Program-made: the position numbers and the translations under genes | DNA from: Oceanobacillus saliphilus | Lineage (GTDB): Bacteria > Bacillota > Bacilli > Bacillales > Amphibacillaceae | Assembly (NCBI RefSeq): GCF_023522835.1 | Contig: NZ_JALCZU010000007.1 | Span: 124,001 to 188,000 of the forward strand | DNA length: 64,000 nt | Reading direction: 5' to 3' | The notes under the pieces: model-generated | What the model was told of the DNA's origin: nothing | The model's input: only the letters and a program-made list of their open reading frames with translations | Database searches by the model: none | Shown here: one piece after another, positions 1 through 9,060 of the stretch | Layout: the number at the start of each line of letters is the position of its first letter | Position numbering within the stretch: position 1 is the stretch's first letter

Positions 1-1148
1 CCATGAAATTCCCTGACATGATCCATGCATTCCGACCAGATCCGGTAACAAATATTCAAGATGCAGAACGGTTCTTTGATTTTTGTGCCAATTCTCCTGA
101 ATCATTTCATATGGTTACATTTATTTACTCACCTTGGGGAATACCGGCCAACTATCGAATGATGCAAGGTTCTGGAGTCAACACATACAAATGGGTCAAC
201 AGTGAAGGAGAAGCTGTGCTTGTCAAGTACCACTGGGAACCTAAACAGGGCATCAAAAATCTGACTACGAAAGATGCGGAAGAAATTCAAGCCAAAAACT
301 TCAACCATGCTACTGAAGATCTTTACGATGCAATCGAACAAGGAGATTATCCGGAGTGGGAGCTTTTTGTCCAAATCTTAAGTGATGACGATCATCCTGA
401 GTTGGACTTTGATCCACTTGATGATACGAAACTGTGGCCAAAAGATCAGATTCCTTGGCGTCCTGTCGGAAAAATGATATTGAACAAGAATCCAGAGAAC
501 TATTTCAATGAAGTGGAACAGGCTGCTTTCGGTACAGGGGTTCTTGTTGATGGGCTTGATTTCTCAGATGATAAAATGCTTCAGGGCAGAACATTCTCCT
601 ATTCTGATACCCAACGTTATCGTGTAGGAGCAAATTATCTCCAAGTACCAATAAACGCTGCGAAAAAACGTGTCGCAACTAATCAGGAAGGTGGGCAACT
701 GAGACACCAAAGTGATAAAGCTCCTGGTCAGAATCCGCACATAAATTATGAACCCTCCGTACTAGGCGGTCTGAAGGAAGCGGAACAGATTGGCAAGGAA
801 CATACACCACATGTGGAAGGTAAGCTTGTCCGTGAATCCATTGACAGAAATGACAATACGAAACAGGCTGGACAAACCTACCGTGAATTTGAAGACTGGG
901 AAAAAGACGAGTTAATCAGCAATCTCGTGAACGATCTTGCCACATGCGACCAGCGTATTCAAGATAAAATGATCGCTCTCGCTGAAGAAGCAGACGAGGA
1001 ATACGGCCGAAGATTGCGTGAAGGGCTCAAAAAGGCTGTTCAGATGCTGGACAAAAACGTATCAAGTCACCATCCACTAGGTGCAAAGGATGCTGAAAAA
1101 GCAAAGAAAGATGCAGTCGATAAAGGCCATGAAGCGGACCCTTATTAA
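1..1148 (+). CDS. Catalase, C-terminal part (cut by the window edge)
   Basis: Haem catalase that breaks down hydrogen peroxide in the cytoplasm. Only 381 codons lie in the window; family members are about 480-550 residues, so about 100 N-terminal residues with the catalytic His are outside. The proximal haem-ligand motif R-x-F-x-Y-x-D-x-Q is visible at local residues 196-204 (Tyr200). The segment around residues 38-60 ([18 protein letters not shown]) is typical of the catalase core. The C-terminal tail is rich in Lys, Ala and Asp. The gene ends at a hairpin terminator. The paralogue type (vegetative KatA or spore KatX) cannot be decided without the N-terminus. Confidence 0.95.
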   Translation, partial: MKFPDMIHAFRPDPVTNIQDAERFFDFCANSPESFHMVTFIYSPWGIPANYRMMQGSGVNTYKWVNSEGEAVLVKYHWEPKQGIKNLTTKDAEEIQAKNFNHATEDLYDAIEQGDYPEWELFVQILSDDDHPELDFDPLDDTKLWPKDQIPWRPVGKMILNKNPENYFNEVEQAAFGTGVLVDGLDFSDDKMLQGRTFSYSDTQRYRVGANYLQVPINAAKKRVATNQEGGQLRHQSDKAPGQNPHINYEPSVLGGLKEAEQIGKEHTPHVEGKLVRESIDRNDNTKQAGQTYREFEDWEKDELISNLVNDLATCDQRIQDKMIALAEEADEEYGRRLREGLKKAVQMLDKNVSSHHPLGAKDAEKAKKDAVDKGHEADPY

Positions 1149-1150
1149 TA

Positions 1151-1187
1151 AAGAAGCCGCTGTTTAAATTACAGCGGCTTCTTCCCT
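1151..1187 (+). terminator. Catalase terminator
   Basis: A perfect 13-bp stem (1151-1163 with 1171-1183) around a 7-nt loop, directly after the catalase stop. It is GC-rich in the middle with flanking A and T bases. It probably also limits read-through from the facing metal transporter operon. Confidence 0.8.
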
Positions 1188-1255
1188 ATTCACCAAAGAT
1201 TATCTGATTTTCGGCAGCTTATTGGATTACCTAACTTTCAATGAGCTTACAAAAT

Positions 1256-2125
1256 TTATCCCTTAACCGGTTTTATATATTTACCAATCAACCCATGTGT
1301 CGGGGAAAAGATAAAACTTACGAGAAAAACGATTCCTGTCGCAAATGCCATGGAACCTGATATCGATGTATCTATCCATGCAGCTAGGTAATACCCTAGA
1401 ATTGCTGATATCACACCAAATGAGCCGCTCAGTACAAGCATTATGGAAAGTTTGTCTGTCCATAGGTAAGCGGAAGCAGCAGGCGTGATTAACATTGCAA
1501 CGACCATTATTGCGCCAACTGCATCAAAAGAAGCAACGGTCGTGAGTGAAACGAGACTCATAAATAAATAATGCATCAATAGCACAGGAATGCCTAAGCT
1601 TGCCGCCAGCGCAGGATCGAATGAAGTAATCTTCCATTCCTTATAAAACACAAGGATGAAAAACAATACGATAAAGAATACGATTATTAGCATTGCGGTA
1701 GCCTGCGGAACATTGCCGACCAATGGAAGTGTTATTGTATTGAATGGGATAAACGTAATCTCACCCATTAAAGCATGCTGCACATCTAAATGCGCATTAC
1801 CGACAGATGTAGCAATAAGGACAACTCCAATTGCGAACAACGTCGTAAACACGATTCCAATCGCTGCATCCTGCTGAATATTAAATGTTTGGAGCCATTG
1901 AATTAAAACGGCAGTTAACAACCCTGCCAGCAATGCGCCTACCAACATATGCGGACCATTTAGTTCATTCGTAATCAAATAGGCAATGACAATGCCCAAA
2001 AGAACAGTATGACTGATTGCATCCGCCATCATTGCCATTTTTCTGAGAATCAGAAATACGCCAATTAAACCACAAGTAAGACCTACTAAGGAAGCTGTTA
2101 AAATAATCCATCCTGTATAAGACAT
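1256..2125 (-). CDS. mntD: Manganese/zinc ABC transporter permease (MntD-like)
   Basis: Membrane-spanning subunit of an ABC-3 family metal importer (manganese, zinc or iron). 289 aa with about eight hydrophobic segments and the family pattern near the N-terminus, LRKMAMMADAISHTVLLG, which is the cytoplasmic coupling region. It is the last gene of a four-gene operon in the B. subtilis mntABCD order. The start directly follows the stop of the upstream permease and has an AAGAGGTG ribosome binding site. The exact metal cannot be told from sequence; Mn is inferred from gene order and a candidate MntR-like operator upstream of the operon. Confidence 0.88.
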   Translation of the reverse strand: MSYTGWIILTASLVGLTCGLIGVFLILRKMAMMADAISHTVLLGIVIAYLITNELNGPHMLVGALLAGLLTAVLIQWLQTFNIQQDAAIGIVFTTLFAIGVVLIATSVGNAHLDVQHALMGEITFIPFNTITLPLVGNVPQATAMLIIVFFIVLFFILVFYKEWKITSFDPALAASLGIPVLLMHYLFMSLVSLTTVASFDAVGAIMVVAMLITPAASAYLWTDKLSIMLVLSGSFGVISAILGYYLAAWIDTSISGSMAFATGIVFLVSFIFSPTHGLIGKYIKPVKG

Positions 2126-3049
2126 CTACTTCGCACCTCTTGATTGCAGAATGCCATCTTTCTTTTCGTATGTCATTCGTTTCCGATCTTTTTTAAAATA
2201 CAAATAGTTAATAAGAATACCCTTTTCCTTGCCAAAAACCAGTGAAATAACAAACAATCCAGAGGCAATAATCACGATAAAGGGACCTGTGGGCCACCCG
2301 CTGCCAAATGCACTTATGATTGTACCTCCAATACCTGCCATTCCCCCAAAGAAGGCAGATAATAGAAGCATCGTTTTAAATGAATTGGTCCAATAATTGC
2401 TGCTTACTGGTGGTATGATCAGCAATGCTGCCATCAAAATTACCCCTACTGCCTGAATACCTATCACAATCGTTGTTACCAGCACCGCTGTATATAATGT
2501 ATCCATCCCTTTTAAGGAAAGTCCTTGTCCTTTCGCGAATTCAGGATCAAACAGGTAAATTTTCCATTCTTTTAAACCAGCAAAAACAACGAAAATAACC
2601 AGCAATGCCAATATCAGCATAGTCATAACATCTGACCTTACCATGGAAGCAGCCTGCCCATATATAAAACTATCCAGTCCACTTTGATTCCCCCCAGCGC
2701 TTCTGTTGGCTACAGTCAGCAGCATAATTCCCAATCCATAAAAAATGGAAAGGATCATCCCCATCGCCGTATCCTCTGTTATTCTTGTCGATGATCGAAT
2801 CCACTGGATAAAAAAGGCACCAATCAATGCACTGATCGCAGCTCCTATAATCAGGATAAATAAGTTCTTTTCTCTGAAAATAAGAAAAGCAATAATGACA
2901 CCTGGTAATGAAGCATGAGCCAAAGCATCGCTCATTAAACTTTGTCGTTTCCAATAAGCGAAACAGCCTATTAAACCACTGGCGACACCGAGAATCATTG
3001 TACTGACCATCACCCATTGCGTGTTACTATTCAATAGAATGGACCACAT
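2126..3049 (-). CDS. mntC: Manganese/zinc ABC transporter permease (MntC-like)
   Basis: Second ABC-3 family permease of the metal importer. 307 aa, multi-spanning, with the paired family motif WKRQSLMSDALAHASLPG at about residues 28-45, the site that contacts the ATPase. The hydrophilic C-terminal tail is rich in Lys and Arg. The start overlaps the end of the ATPase gene by 23 bp and is preceded by GGGAGGAGC, indicating translational coupling. It presumably forms a heterodimer with the downstream permease. Confidence 0.88.
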   Translation of the reverse strand: MWSILLNSNTQWVMVSTMILGVASGLIGCFAYWKRQSLMSDALAHASLPGVIIAFLIFREKNLFILIIGAAISALIGAFFIQWIRSSTRITEDTAMGMILSIFYGLGIMLLTVANRSAGGNQSGLDSFIYGQAASMVRSDVMTMLILALLVIFVVFAGLKEWKIYLFDPEFAKGQGLSLKGMDTLYTAVLVTTIVIGIQAVGVILMAALLIIPPVSSNYWTNSFKTMLLLSAFFGGMAGIGGTIISAFGSGWPTGPFIVIIASGLFVISLVFGKEKGILINYLYFKKDRKRMTYEKKDGILQSRGAK

Positions 3050-3788
3050 GGGTTTGCTCCTCCCTCATCCATCGCAAATCCCCTCCGTACGTCTTCGCTA
3101 TATTCTCTTTTGTATAAACATCGTTCGTTTTACCATGACTTATTACTGTACGGTTCAACAGTAGAACATGATCAAAATAACCTTTAACTGTCTGTAAATC
3201 ATGATGCACAACCATTACAGTCTTCCCTGAGTCTTTCAAGTCTTTCAGTATAGTCATAATGGCAACCTCTGTTGCTGCATCTACACCTGCAAGAGGTTCA
3301 TCCATAAAATACAGATCGGCATCCTGAACCAGTGCACGTGCTAAAAACACACGTTGCTGCTGGCCACCCGATAGCTGGCTTATTTGACGATTGGCATAAT
3401 TTGCCATGCCCATTTTATCAAGAGCCTCATATGCCTTCTTTTTATGAAGATTCGATGGATTTTTCAGCCAACCAATCTGCCCATAAAGTCCCATTGTGAC
3501 AACATCAAGGGCATTTGTGGGAAACTCCCAATCTACTGATCCTCTCTGGGGAACATAACCTATTCTCTTTTTTACTTTTTTGAATGGGAGTCCAAAAAAC
3601 CGAACCGACCCTTTTAATGGTGGGTGGAGATGAAGCATTGTTTTTATAAGTGTTGATTTTCCGGCACCATTTGGTCCAACGATGCCTGTCAGTGAACCCG
3701 GCTGGATTTCAAAACTAACATCGTGAAGTACTGTGTTTCTTCTATACGAAGCAGCCAAATGATTCACCTTGATAATAGCATCGTCCAT
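3027..3788 (-). CDS. mntB: Metal ABC transporter ATP-binding protein (MntB-like)
   Basis: ATPase that powers metal import. 253 aa, a single nucleotide-binding domain: Walker A GPNGAGKST at about residues 38-46, signature LSGGQQQR near 139, Walker B LYFMDEP near 160 and the switch His in VVHHDL near 194. It lies between the lipoprotein gene and the two permease genes. GGAGGAAG precedes the ATG. The sequence is typical of ZnuC/MntB proteins. Confidence 0.92.
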   Translation of the reverse strand: MDDAIIKVNHLAASYRRNTVLHDVSFEIQPGSLTGIVGPNGAGKSTLIKTMLHLHPPLKGSVRFFGLPFKKVKKRIGYVPQRGSVDWEFPTNALDVVTMGLYGQIGWLKNPSNLHKKKAYEALDKMGMANYANRQISQLSGGQQQRVFLARALVQDADLYFMDEPLAGVDAATEVAIMTILKDLKDSGKTVMVVHHDLQTVKGYFDHVLLLNRTVISHGKTNDVYTKENIAKTYGGDLRWMREEQTHVVHSIE

Positions 3789-3789
3789 T

Positions 3790-4731
3790 TTATTCTTCCT
3801 CCGTAATTAAGGCTTCATAAATTGTATTAATATTATGACGATACATACCTATATACGTACCTTCTTCACTGCCGGGCTCTCCCATCGCGTCAGAAAATAA
3901 TTCTCCACCCAATTCCACTGCCAATCCATTGCTTTTCGCCCCTTCAATGACCGCACGTATGGAACTTTCATTAATACTACTTTCAACAAAAATGGCAGGT
4001 ACTTGATATTCCTTAATAATTTCAATCGTTTCATTGATATCAGAAACGCCTATTTCCCCATCGGTACTTAAACCTTGCAGTCCAATAACCTCCATATGAT
4101 GCATTTTACCGAAATATCCAAAAGCATCATGCGCAGTAATAAGTATTCTTTTAGCATCCGGTATTTCAGCTAGCTTCTCTGATTCCTGTCGTACTTTATC
4201 CAATTCTTTTATATAGTTTTGTTTATTATCTTCAAAATAATCCGCATCCTCAGGAGCGTATTCTTTTAACGCCTCAATGGCCGCTTCCAACGCCTTTTGC
4301 CAAAGATCCAAATCAAACCAAATATGAGGATCGACTGCCCCTTCTTCATCATGTAATAAAGATTGTTCGGGTATTGTCTCTCCCAATGCCAAAACTGGTA
4401 CCGTACTTGACATCTCCTCAAACATTTCAACCATGTTAGCTTCCAAATCTAAACCGTTGTAGAAAACCAGATCTGCTTCAGCAATGGTTGTAATATCACT
4501 TTGAGTCGGATTGTAAAGATGTGGATCCACCGATGGCCCCATCAAACTTTTTACGTCAACTCGATCTCCACCAATGATGGACAAGGGTTCCCCAATCTGT
4601 GCAATCGTTGTAACTACATGAATCGTTTCATCACTAGCTTGTGAAGTCCCATTTTCTGAATTACATCCGGCGAATACGAGCACTAAAACGAATAATGCCA
4701 CAACCCATAACTTTTTCATTAATACTTTCAT
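3790..4731 (-). CDS. mntA: Metal-binding lipoprotein of the ABC transporter (MntA-like)
   Basis: Cluster A-I (ZinT/PsaA/TroA type) solute-binding protein anchored outside the membrane. 313 aa with a signal peptide and a lipobox ending in VFAGC (Cys at about residue 22). The metal-ligand pattern of the family is present: His in DPHLYNP, His in DPHIWFD, then Glu and Asp in the C-terminal lobe. It is the first gene of the operon and follows an AAGGAGG ribosome binding site. The His-rich loop typical of zinc-specific ZnuA proteins is absent, which favours Mn (inference). Confidence 0.9.
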   Translation of the reverse strand: MKVLMKKLWVVALFVLVLVFAGCNSENGTSQASDETIHVVTTIAQIGEPLSIIGGDRVDVKSLMGPSVDPHLYNPTQSDITTIAEADLVFYNGLDLEANMVEMFEEMSSTVPVLALGETIPEQSLLHDEEGAVDPHIWFDLDLWQKALEAAIEALKEYAPEDADYFEDNKQNYIKELDKVRQESEKLAEIPDAKRILITAHDAFGYFGKMHHMEVIGLQGLSTDGEIGVSDINETIEIIKEYQVPAIFVESSINESSIRAVIEGAKSNGLAVELGGELFSDAMGEPGSEEGTYIGMYRHNINTIYEALITEEE

Positions 4732-4750
4732 GTTTCGTCCTCCTTTTTAT

Positions 4751-4766
4751 TTTGCCTATACGCAAG
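4751..4766. promoter_or_regulatory. Candidate metalloregulator operator
   Basis: The near-palindrome TTTGC-CTATAC-GCAAG lies just downstream of the predicted -10 of the mnt promoter. A second palindrome, TTTCC-CTAA-GGAAA at 4837-4850, lies upstream of the -35. Both resemble the short inverted repeats bound by MntR/DtxR-type repressors. The assignment to MntR is inference, since no mntR gene lies in the window. Confidence 0.4.
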
Positions 4767-4783
4767 TTTATTAGTTTGAGGCT

Positions 4784-4812
4784 AGTTTAATTCCTGTTTT
4801 ACCATAAGTCAA
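4784..4812 (-). promoter_or_regulatory. Promoter of the mnt operon
   Basis: On the minus strand, TTGACT (4812-4807) and TAAACT (4789-4784) are separated by exactly 17 bp. This is a good housekeeping-type promoter about 50 bp upstream of the mntA start. Confidence 0.6.
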
Positions 4813-4896
4813 GTATTTTTGTGTTAGTTTAATGTTTTTCCCTAAGGAAACTTATGTATCATTTCTATGTTAAGAAACTAAAATCGTGCTCGTTTT

Positions 4897-4950
4897 ACTA
4901 CACTAAAAAGCTTCATTTCCAATGTTGGAAATGAAGCTTTTTAGTGTAGT
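4897..4950. repeat. Perfect 26-bp hairpin, repeat family B copy 1
   Basis: The 26 bases at 4897-4922 are perfectly complementary to 4925-4950, leaving only two bases between. With the following 40 bases it matches a second copy at about 7019-7100. It lies between the 3' end of the DUF4097 gene and the 5' region of the mnt operon and could terminate transcription, but the two-copy similarity extends beyond the hairpin. Confidence 0.7.
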
Positions 4951-5055
4951 GAATTTTTCAATCAAACGTTTGAGCAAAGTAATTTTATGATGTTAACTCG
5001 TTTTTTATAATCTTTCCATAATAGTAAATAGGGAAGCTGCTAATTCGCCAACTAT

Positions 5056-5850
5056 TTAATGTTTAGTCAGCTCAATTTTACCATTGTTGGTTTTCAATTT
5101 TATTAGATTTTCTCCCTCACCAATGACAGTATCCCAATTGGAATTACCAAAGACAGTCACTGATCCATTATCTACTTTCATATCCAGGATTGCATTTGTC
5201 GGTTCCGTTTTCGTCTCTATTTCAATCCGACCATTGTCCGTTTGAATATCGATGGGACGATCTAAATGCTCCACGGTAACTTTGACCCTGCCATTATTCG
5301 TTCTCCCAATAATTTCGCCTTCAACATGTTCCAATAGAATGGCTCCGTTGTCAGTATCCGTTGACAATCTAGTACTCTGTATATCCTTCAATTCAATTCG
5401 GCCATTGTTAGTTTGAACATCAATATCCTCCGATTGCATTCCTTGGACTGTAATTTTACCGTTGTTTCCTTTTATTTGTAATGTTTCATAATTTTTTACA
5501 GGAACATAAACCTTTAATTTAGGGGGAGAAGAAAAACTGAAATTAATGAACGTTAATCTTTTTTCCTTCACTTTTATTGAGAGAATGTCATCTTTTACAT
5601 CCGCGGAAAAATGATAACTGCTATCATTTCCACCGAATGTTACAGTGGTAATCGTATTATCAGATGGTAAAATTTCAATTTCAGCATTATCAGCCACAAC
5701 ATCGATATCCGTAAAATCCTTATCAACAAATTCTTTGCTTTCTTCCATTACGTTCGTCGCTTCTGTTAAATTAAATGTAAAAATACTTCCAATCACACCA
5801 ACCAATAAGAGAAGAATGGCTACTATGGAAAGTTTTTTAACTTTAGACAT
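5056..5850 (-). CDS. DUF4097 family beta-strand repeat protein, membrane-anchored
   Basis: 264 aa with one N-terminal membrane segment (about residues 8-28) followed by a beta-rich region with repeated NNGR/DNGRI/NNGKI units. This is the hallmark of DUF4097 (putative adhesin-like) domains, which fold as a right-handed beta structure. It is the last gene of a PadR-DUF1700-DUF4097 operon and its start overlaps the preceding gene by 8 bp. The product probably sits at the outer face of the membrane and takes part in envelope stress sensing. The molecular function of the family is not established. Confidence 0.85.
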   Translation of the reverse strand: MSKVKKLSIVAILLLLVGVIGSIFTFNLTEATNVMEESKEFVDKDFTDIDVVADNAEIEILPSDNTITTVTFGGNDSSYHFSADVKDDILSIKVKEKRLTFINFSFSSPPKLKVYVPVKNYETLQIKGNNGKITVQGMQSEDIDVQTNNGRIELKDIQSTRLSTDTDNGAILLEHVEGEIIGRTNNGRVKVTVEHLDRPIDIQTDNGRIEIETKTEPTNAILDMKVDNGSVTVFGNSNWDTVIGEGENLIKLKTNNGKIELTKH

Positions 5851-6403
5851 GTTTCAATCCCCCTTTGAGAAATCTTACATTGAATTTTAAATAACGAACA
5901 AACCACCTAGTAACTGTACGCGTAACATAGTACATACCAATTGTAATTAATAAGCCAAGACCGGCAAGTGCAATAGAGAAAAACAAATTATAGAAGTTAA
6001 ATACTTCAGGATAAATGATTGTGTTTATCATTACGATTACTGGTGAGACAATGAATGAAATCCCAGCAATCCAACCAGATAAAATAATTGCCGCTAAGGC
6101 AATGAATGGTCCCAATACAATAATAAGATTGAAGAACCCCAACCCAATGACTGCCCATACCGCACGAAACATATTACTTGTTGTAGCAGTTGTCTCTACT
6201 TTATCAACATGATAAGTGGCAACCAATTCCTTTGCAATCTGATGGGGGGATCCAAGCGACGCTGAAATTTGCTCCTCTGTTTTCCCTTCCCCTACTCCAA
6301 TGGCAAAATGCTCCTCAAAATCTTGCAAAATATCATGTCTTTCCTCTGTTGATAGTCTTTTCAAAGATGTGTTTAATGTCGATAAAAATTGGTCTTTAGT
6401 CAT
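5843..6403 (-). CDS. HAAS/DUF1700 domain membrane protein
   Basis: About 186 aa. The N-terminal 70 residues ([21 protein letters not shown] onward) are the helical HAAS/DUF1700 domain found next to PadR regulators. Three or four membrane segments follow. The start chosen is the second of two adjacent ATGs, six bases after AAGGTG; starts at 6406 or 6412 are possible. It overlaps the PadR stop by 8 bp, so the two are translationally coupled. The family is thought to work with PadR in envelope signalling. Confidence 0.85.
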   Translation of the reverse strand: MTKDQFLSTLNTSLKRLSTEERHDILQDFEEHFAIGVGEGKTEEQISASLGSPHQIAKELVATYHVDKVETTATTSNMFRAVWAVIGLGFFNLIIVLGPFIALAAIILSGWIAGISFIVSPVIVMINTIIYPEVFNFYNLFFSIALAGLGLLITIGMYYVTRTVTRWFVRYLKFNVRFLKGGLKHV

Positions 6404-6719
6404 CATGAACACCTTCTTTTATTAATTGATTCACTCCATTTGAAAACTGATTCCATTCATCAAGTAGTTCCTGAAGATAGTTTCTTCCTACATCTGTCAG
6501 TTTGTAATACTTTCTTGGTGGACCTTCTGTAGACTCCTTCAAATAGGTTGTAAAATACCCTTCCTTCGTTAATCTCCTTAATAAGGGGTAGACAGACCCT
6601 TCAGAGATATCAATTTGCTCAGATATCTTTTGTACAAGTTCATAGCCATAGCGTTCCTTTTGATCCAATAAAACAAGAACGCATAATTCCAATACACCTT
6701 TTTTAAATTGCACATTCAT
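6396..6719 (-). CDS. PadR family transcriptional regulator
   Basis: 107 aa winged-helix regulator. It matches the short PadR family (subfamily 2 size): the motif [10 protein letters not shown] followed by [11 protein letters not shown] and PRKYYKLT is the canonical recognition helix and wing. First gene of a three-gene operon. GAGGGTGG precedes the ATG. The upstream region carries four copies of a 9-bp TATAGTACT motif in a symmetric layout, very likely its own operator, so autoregulation is expected. Confidence 0.92.
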   Translation of the reverse strand: MNVQFKKGVLELCVLVLLDQKERYGYELVQKISEQIDISEGSVYPLLRRLTKEGYFTTYLKESTEGPPRKYYKLTDVGRNYLQELLDEWNQFSNGVNQLIKEGVHDD

Positions 6720-6763
6720 CGTCGAACCACCCTCTTTTCCAAATCATCCGCTAGTATATATTA

Positions 6764-6836
6764 TATAGTACTGATTCATTTATAGTACTCTTATTAATAA
6801 GATATCATGAAGTACTATACAATGCAAGGTACTATA
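6764..6836. promoter_or_regulatory. Four-site TATAGTACT operator array upstream of padR
   Basis: TATAGTACT occurs at 6764-6772 and 6781-6789. Its inverse, AGTACTATA (second copy GGTACTATA), occurs at 6811-6819 and 6828-6836. Copies within each pair are 17 bp apart and the two pairs face each other. This is a likely PadR operator in the promoter of the padR operon. Confidence 0.7.
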
Positions 6837-7018
6837 TGATGCAAATAAATATCAAAAGATCAGTTGGTTTGATGTAATCCCGATGTTAATCGAATAATCA
6901 TACAGCAATAGGACGAACTAGGCTCCATCCCAGTTTTAGCCGGCCCTCCATAACCGCTGGATTTGGATGTAGTTGTTTACGTGCAAGTAATAATTGCTGC
7001 TAAAATATTTTCAATAAA

Positions 7019-7100
7019 CCTCATTTCCAATAATGGAAATGAGGCTAATCTACTTAATAAAATTCTTTTCAATCAACTTTTGAGTAAAGTATTTATTATC
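7019..7100. repeat. Repeat family B copy 2
   Basis: The hairpin CCTCATTTCCA/TGGAAATGAGG (7019-7043), followed by a TTTTCAATCAA...TTTGAG.AAAGTA segment, resembles the sequence at 4911-4990. It lies downstream of the bmrA-like gene and may act as its terminator. Confidence 0.55.
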
Positions 7101-7116
7101 TTTTATCGGTATTACC

Positions 7117-8853
7117 CTATGTCAATTGTTGTTCTGCAAACTTTCTATACAATTCATGTGATTCAATTAATTGCTGATGTGTACCCATTCCCGTGACATT
7201 ACCATCTTCAATAAAAATGATTTTATCTGCATCAACAATTGTTGATAACCTGTGCGCAATAACAAAGGTTGTGCGCCCTTCCATTAATCTTGTAAGTGCT
7301 TCCTGGACAGCATGTTCTGATTGACTATCCAAACTTGCTGTTGCTTCATCCAGCATCAAAATTTTAGGATCCCTTAAAAAAGCCCTGGCAATACTGATTC
7401 GCTGTCGTTGCCCACCCGATAGCTTCACTCCACGCTCTCCTACTTCGGTATCAAGTCCATTCGCAAATGTTTTTATAAATTGATCTGCGTATGCCATTTC
7501 GGTAACTTTCCATAATTGTTCATCTGTTATGTTCTTAGAATCCTTCAACCCGTATAGTAAATTATTACGTATCGTCCCGGCCATCATTGCGCTTTCTTGA
7601 GAAACATAGCCTATTTGACTGCGCCAGGATACCATCGATAACTTATGAATAGGCGTATTACCAACTCGTATTTCTCCTAAAATTGGTTCGTAATATCTTT
7701 CCAACAAGCTAAATAACGTTGTTTTCCCTCCGCCACTTGGACCAGCGAAAGCAATCATCTCACCTGGTTGAGCATCGAACGATACGTTTTCCAATACGGG
7801 CTCATTTTCACTGTAGGAAAATGATACGTGAGAAACATGAACAGGTTGATTGGAGATGTCTTTTTCCAGCCCATCCTGGCCGCCTTCTTCCGTGACATCT
7901 AGGATCTCGATAATTCGCTCCGTAGCTCCCTTAGCTTTCTGTAATTCAGTAAAGAACATTGCAAATGAAGTTATCGGATAAATAATCTGGAACAAGTAAA
8001 GCAGAAATGCAACAAGAGAACCGGTTGACATGGTTCCTTCCGCGACACGGATTCCACCATACCCAATAATAACAACAATTACAAACATCATAATGGTATA
8101 CATAAATGGTCCAATCAAAGCAAAAATACGTGCCTCTTTCAAGCCATATTGAAACATTTTGCCAATACCTGTAAGACCCTTTTCTTCTTCCTCTTTTTCA
8201 GCGGTTGAAGACTTCATTAAACGGGATTCACTTAATGTTTGTTGGATATCTCCTGTAAAAGCTGCTGTCTCATCCTGTAGCCCTTTTGATACTTTCGCCA
8301 TTTTTGTTCCGAGAGGAAACATAATGGCAAGCGTAACCGGTACTGCGATTAACATTAACAATGTCATTTTCCAATCCATAATGAGCAGAATAATAAGAGC
8401 GCCTATTATCGTAATGAGTCCGGTAATAAACTGTGGAAAATGCTGCGATATGAGGTTTTTCACAATTCCTGTATCATTCACCACACGACTGACTGATTCT
8501 CCACTTGCATTTTTATCAAAATAGCTCACTGGAAGACGGATCAATTTAAACCACATCTTTTCACGCAACCGTGCAACAATTTTATGTCCAACAGCAGATA
8601 GTAAATACGTGGATAAACCGTCCACCACTGCTTGAACGATAAATACTAAAATGATAATGACAATAAGTGTTGTGCTTAATGTTTCGACAGAAAAGCCATC
8701 AACTAATTCCCTCGTAAGCAATGGTATGGAAAGGCCGACAATCATCGTAATGATGCTGCCAACTAAGCCAAATATCAGTGCCCACTTTGGAATTCCTGTT
8801 GATAGCATCAGTGATATAAATGGTTTTAATCCTTCTTTTTCTTGTTTTTTCAT
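7117..8853 (-). CDS. bmrA: BmrA-like multidrug ABC exporter
   Basis: 578 aa half-transporter that should work as a homodimer and export hydrophobic drugs. Six membrane helices occupy roughly residues 20-300, then one ATPase domain: Walker A GPSGGGKTT at about 370, signature LSGGQRQR at about 475, Walker B ILMLDEA and H-loop IAHRLS. The length and the LPVSYFDKNASGESVSRVVNDT stretch fit B. subtilis BmrA (YvcC) very closely. The RBS before the ATG is weak (CAGGGG). Monocistronic, with no adjacent regulator. Confidence 0.92.
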   Translation of the reverse strand: MKKQEKEGLKPFISLMLSTGIPKWALIFGLVGSIITMIVGLSIPLLTRELVDGFSVETLSTTLIVIIILVFIVQAVVDGLSTYLLSAVGHKIVARLREKMWFKLIRLPVSYFDKNASGESVSRVVNDTGIVKNLISQHFPQFITGLITIIGALIILLIMDWKMTLLMLIAVPVTLAIMFPLGTKMAKVSKGLQDETAAFTGDIQQTLSESRLMKSSTAEKEEEEKGLTGIGKMFQYGLKEARIFALIGPFMYTIMMFVIVVIIGYGGIRVAEGTMSTGSLVAFLLYLFQIIYPITSFAMFFTELQKAKGATERIIEILDVTEEGGQDGLEKDISNQPVHVSHVSFSYSENEPVLENVSFDAQPGEMIAFAGPSGGGKTTLFSLLERYYEPILGEIRVGNTPIHKLSMVSWRSQIGYVSQESAMMAGTIRNNLLYGLKDSKNITDEQLWKVTEMAYADQFIKTFANGLDTEVGERGVKLSGGQRQRISIARAFLRDPKILMLDEATASLDSQSEHAVQEALTRLMEGRTTFVIAHRLSTIVDADKIIFIEDGNVTGMGTHQQLIESHELYRKFAEQQLT

Positions 8854-8968
8854 TATGTAGCCCCTGTCTGATCGTTCTAATTTTAAAAATTTGTTCTCGT
8901 GAACTTTCTTAAATGATTATCCTCATAAATGTACCATATTAGAGGAAAACCACCACACAAAAGAACCA

Positions 8969-8996
8969 GCCTTACTTTTTCAAAGCTTAGTAAGGC
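8969..8996 (-). terminator. Terminator of the two-gene ABC exporter operon
   Basis: The inverted repeat GCCTTACT (8969-8976) with AGTAAGGC (8989-8996), followed on the minus strand by TGGTTCTTTT, lies downstream of the exporter permease stop. Confidence 0.6.
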
Positions 8997-9060
8997 GATT
9001 ATAGTTGAGTGATAAGAATTATATAATGTTTCTTATAGTTCTTCTCACGAGAAATCACGA

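Larger units (their letters stand above)
6720..7116. other. Intergenic region between padR and bmrA
   Basis: The 397 bp hold the PadR operator array (6764-6836) and repeat B copy 2 (7019-7100). I see no gene in the remaining sequence; the short open frame at 6963-7196 has no ribosome binding site and overlaps the bmrA end. Confidence 0.7.
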
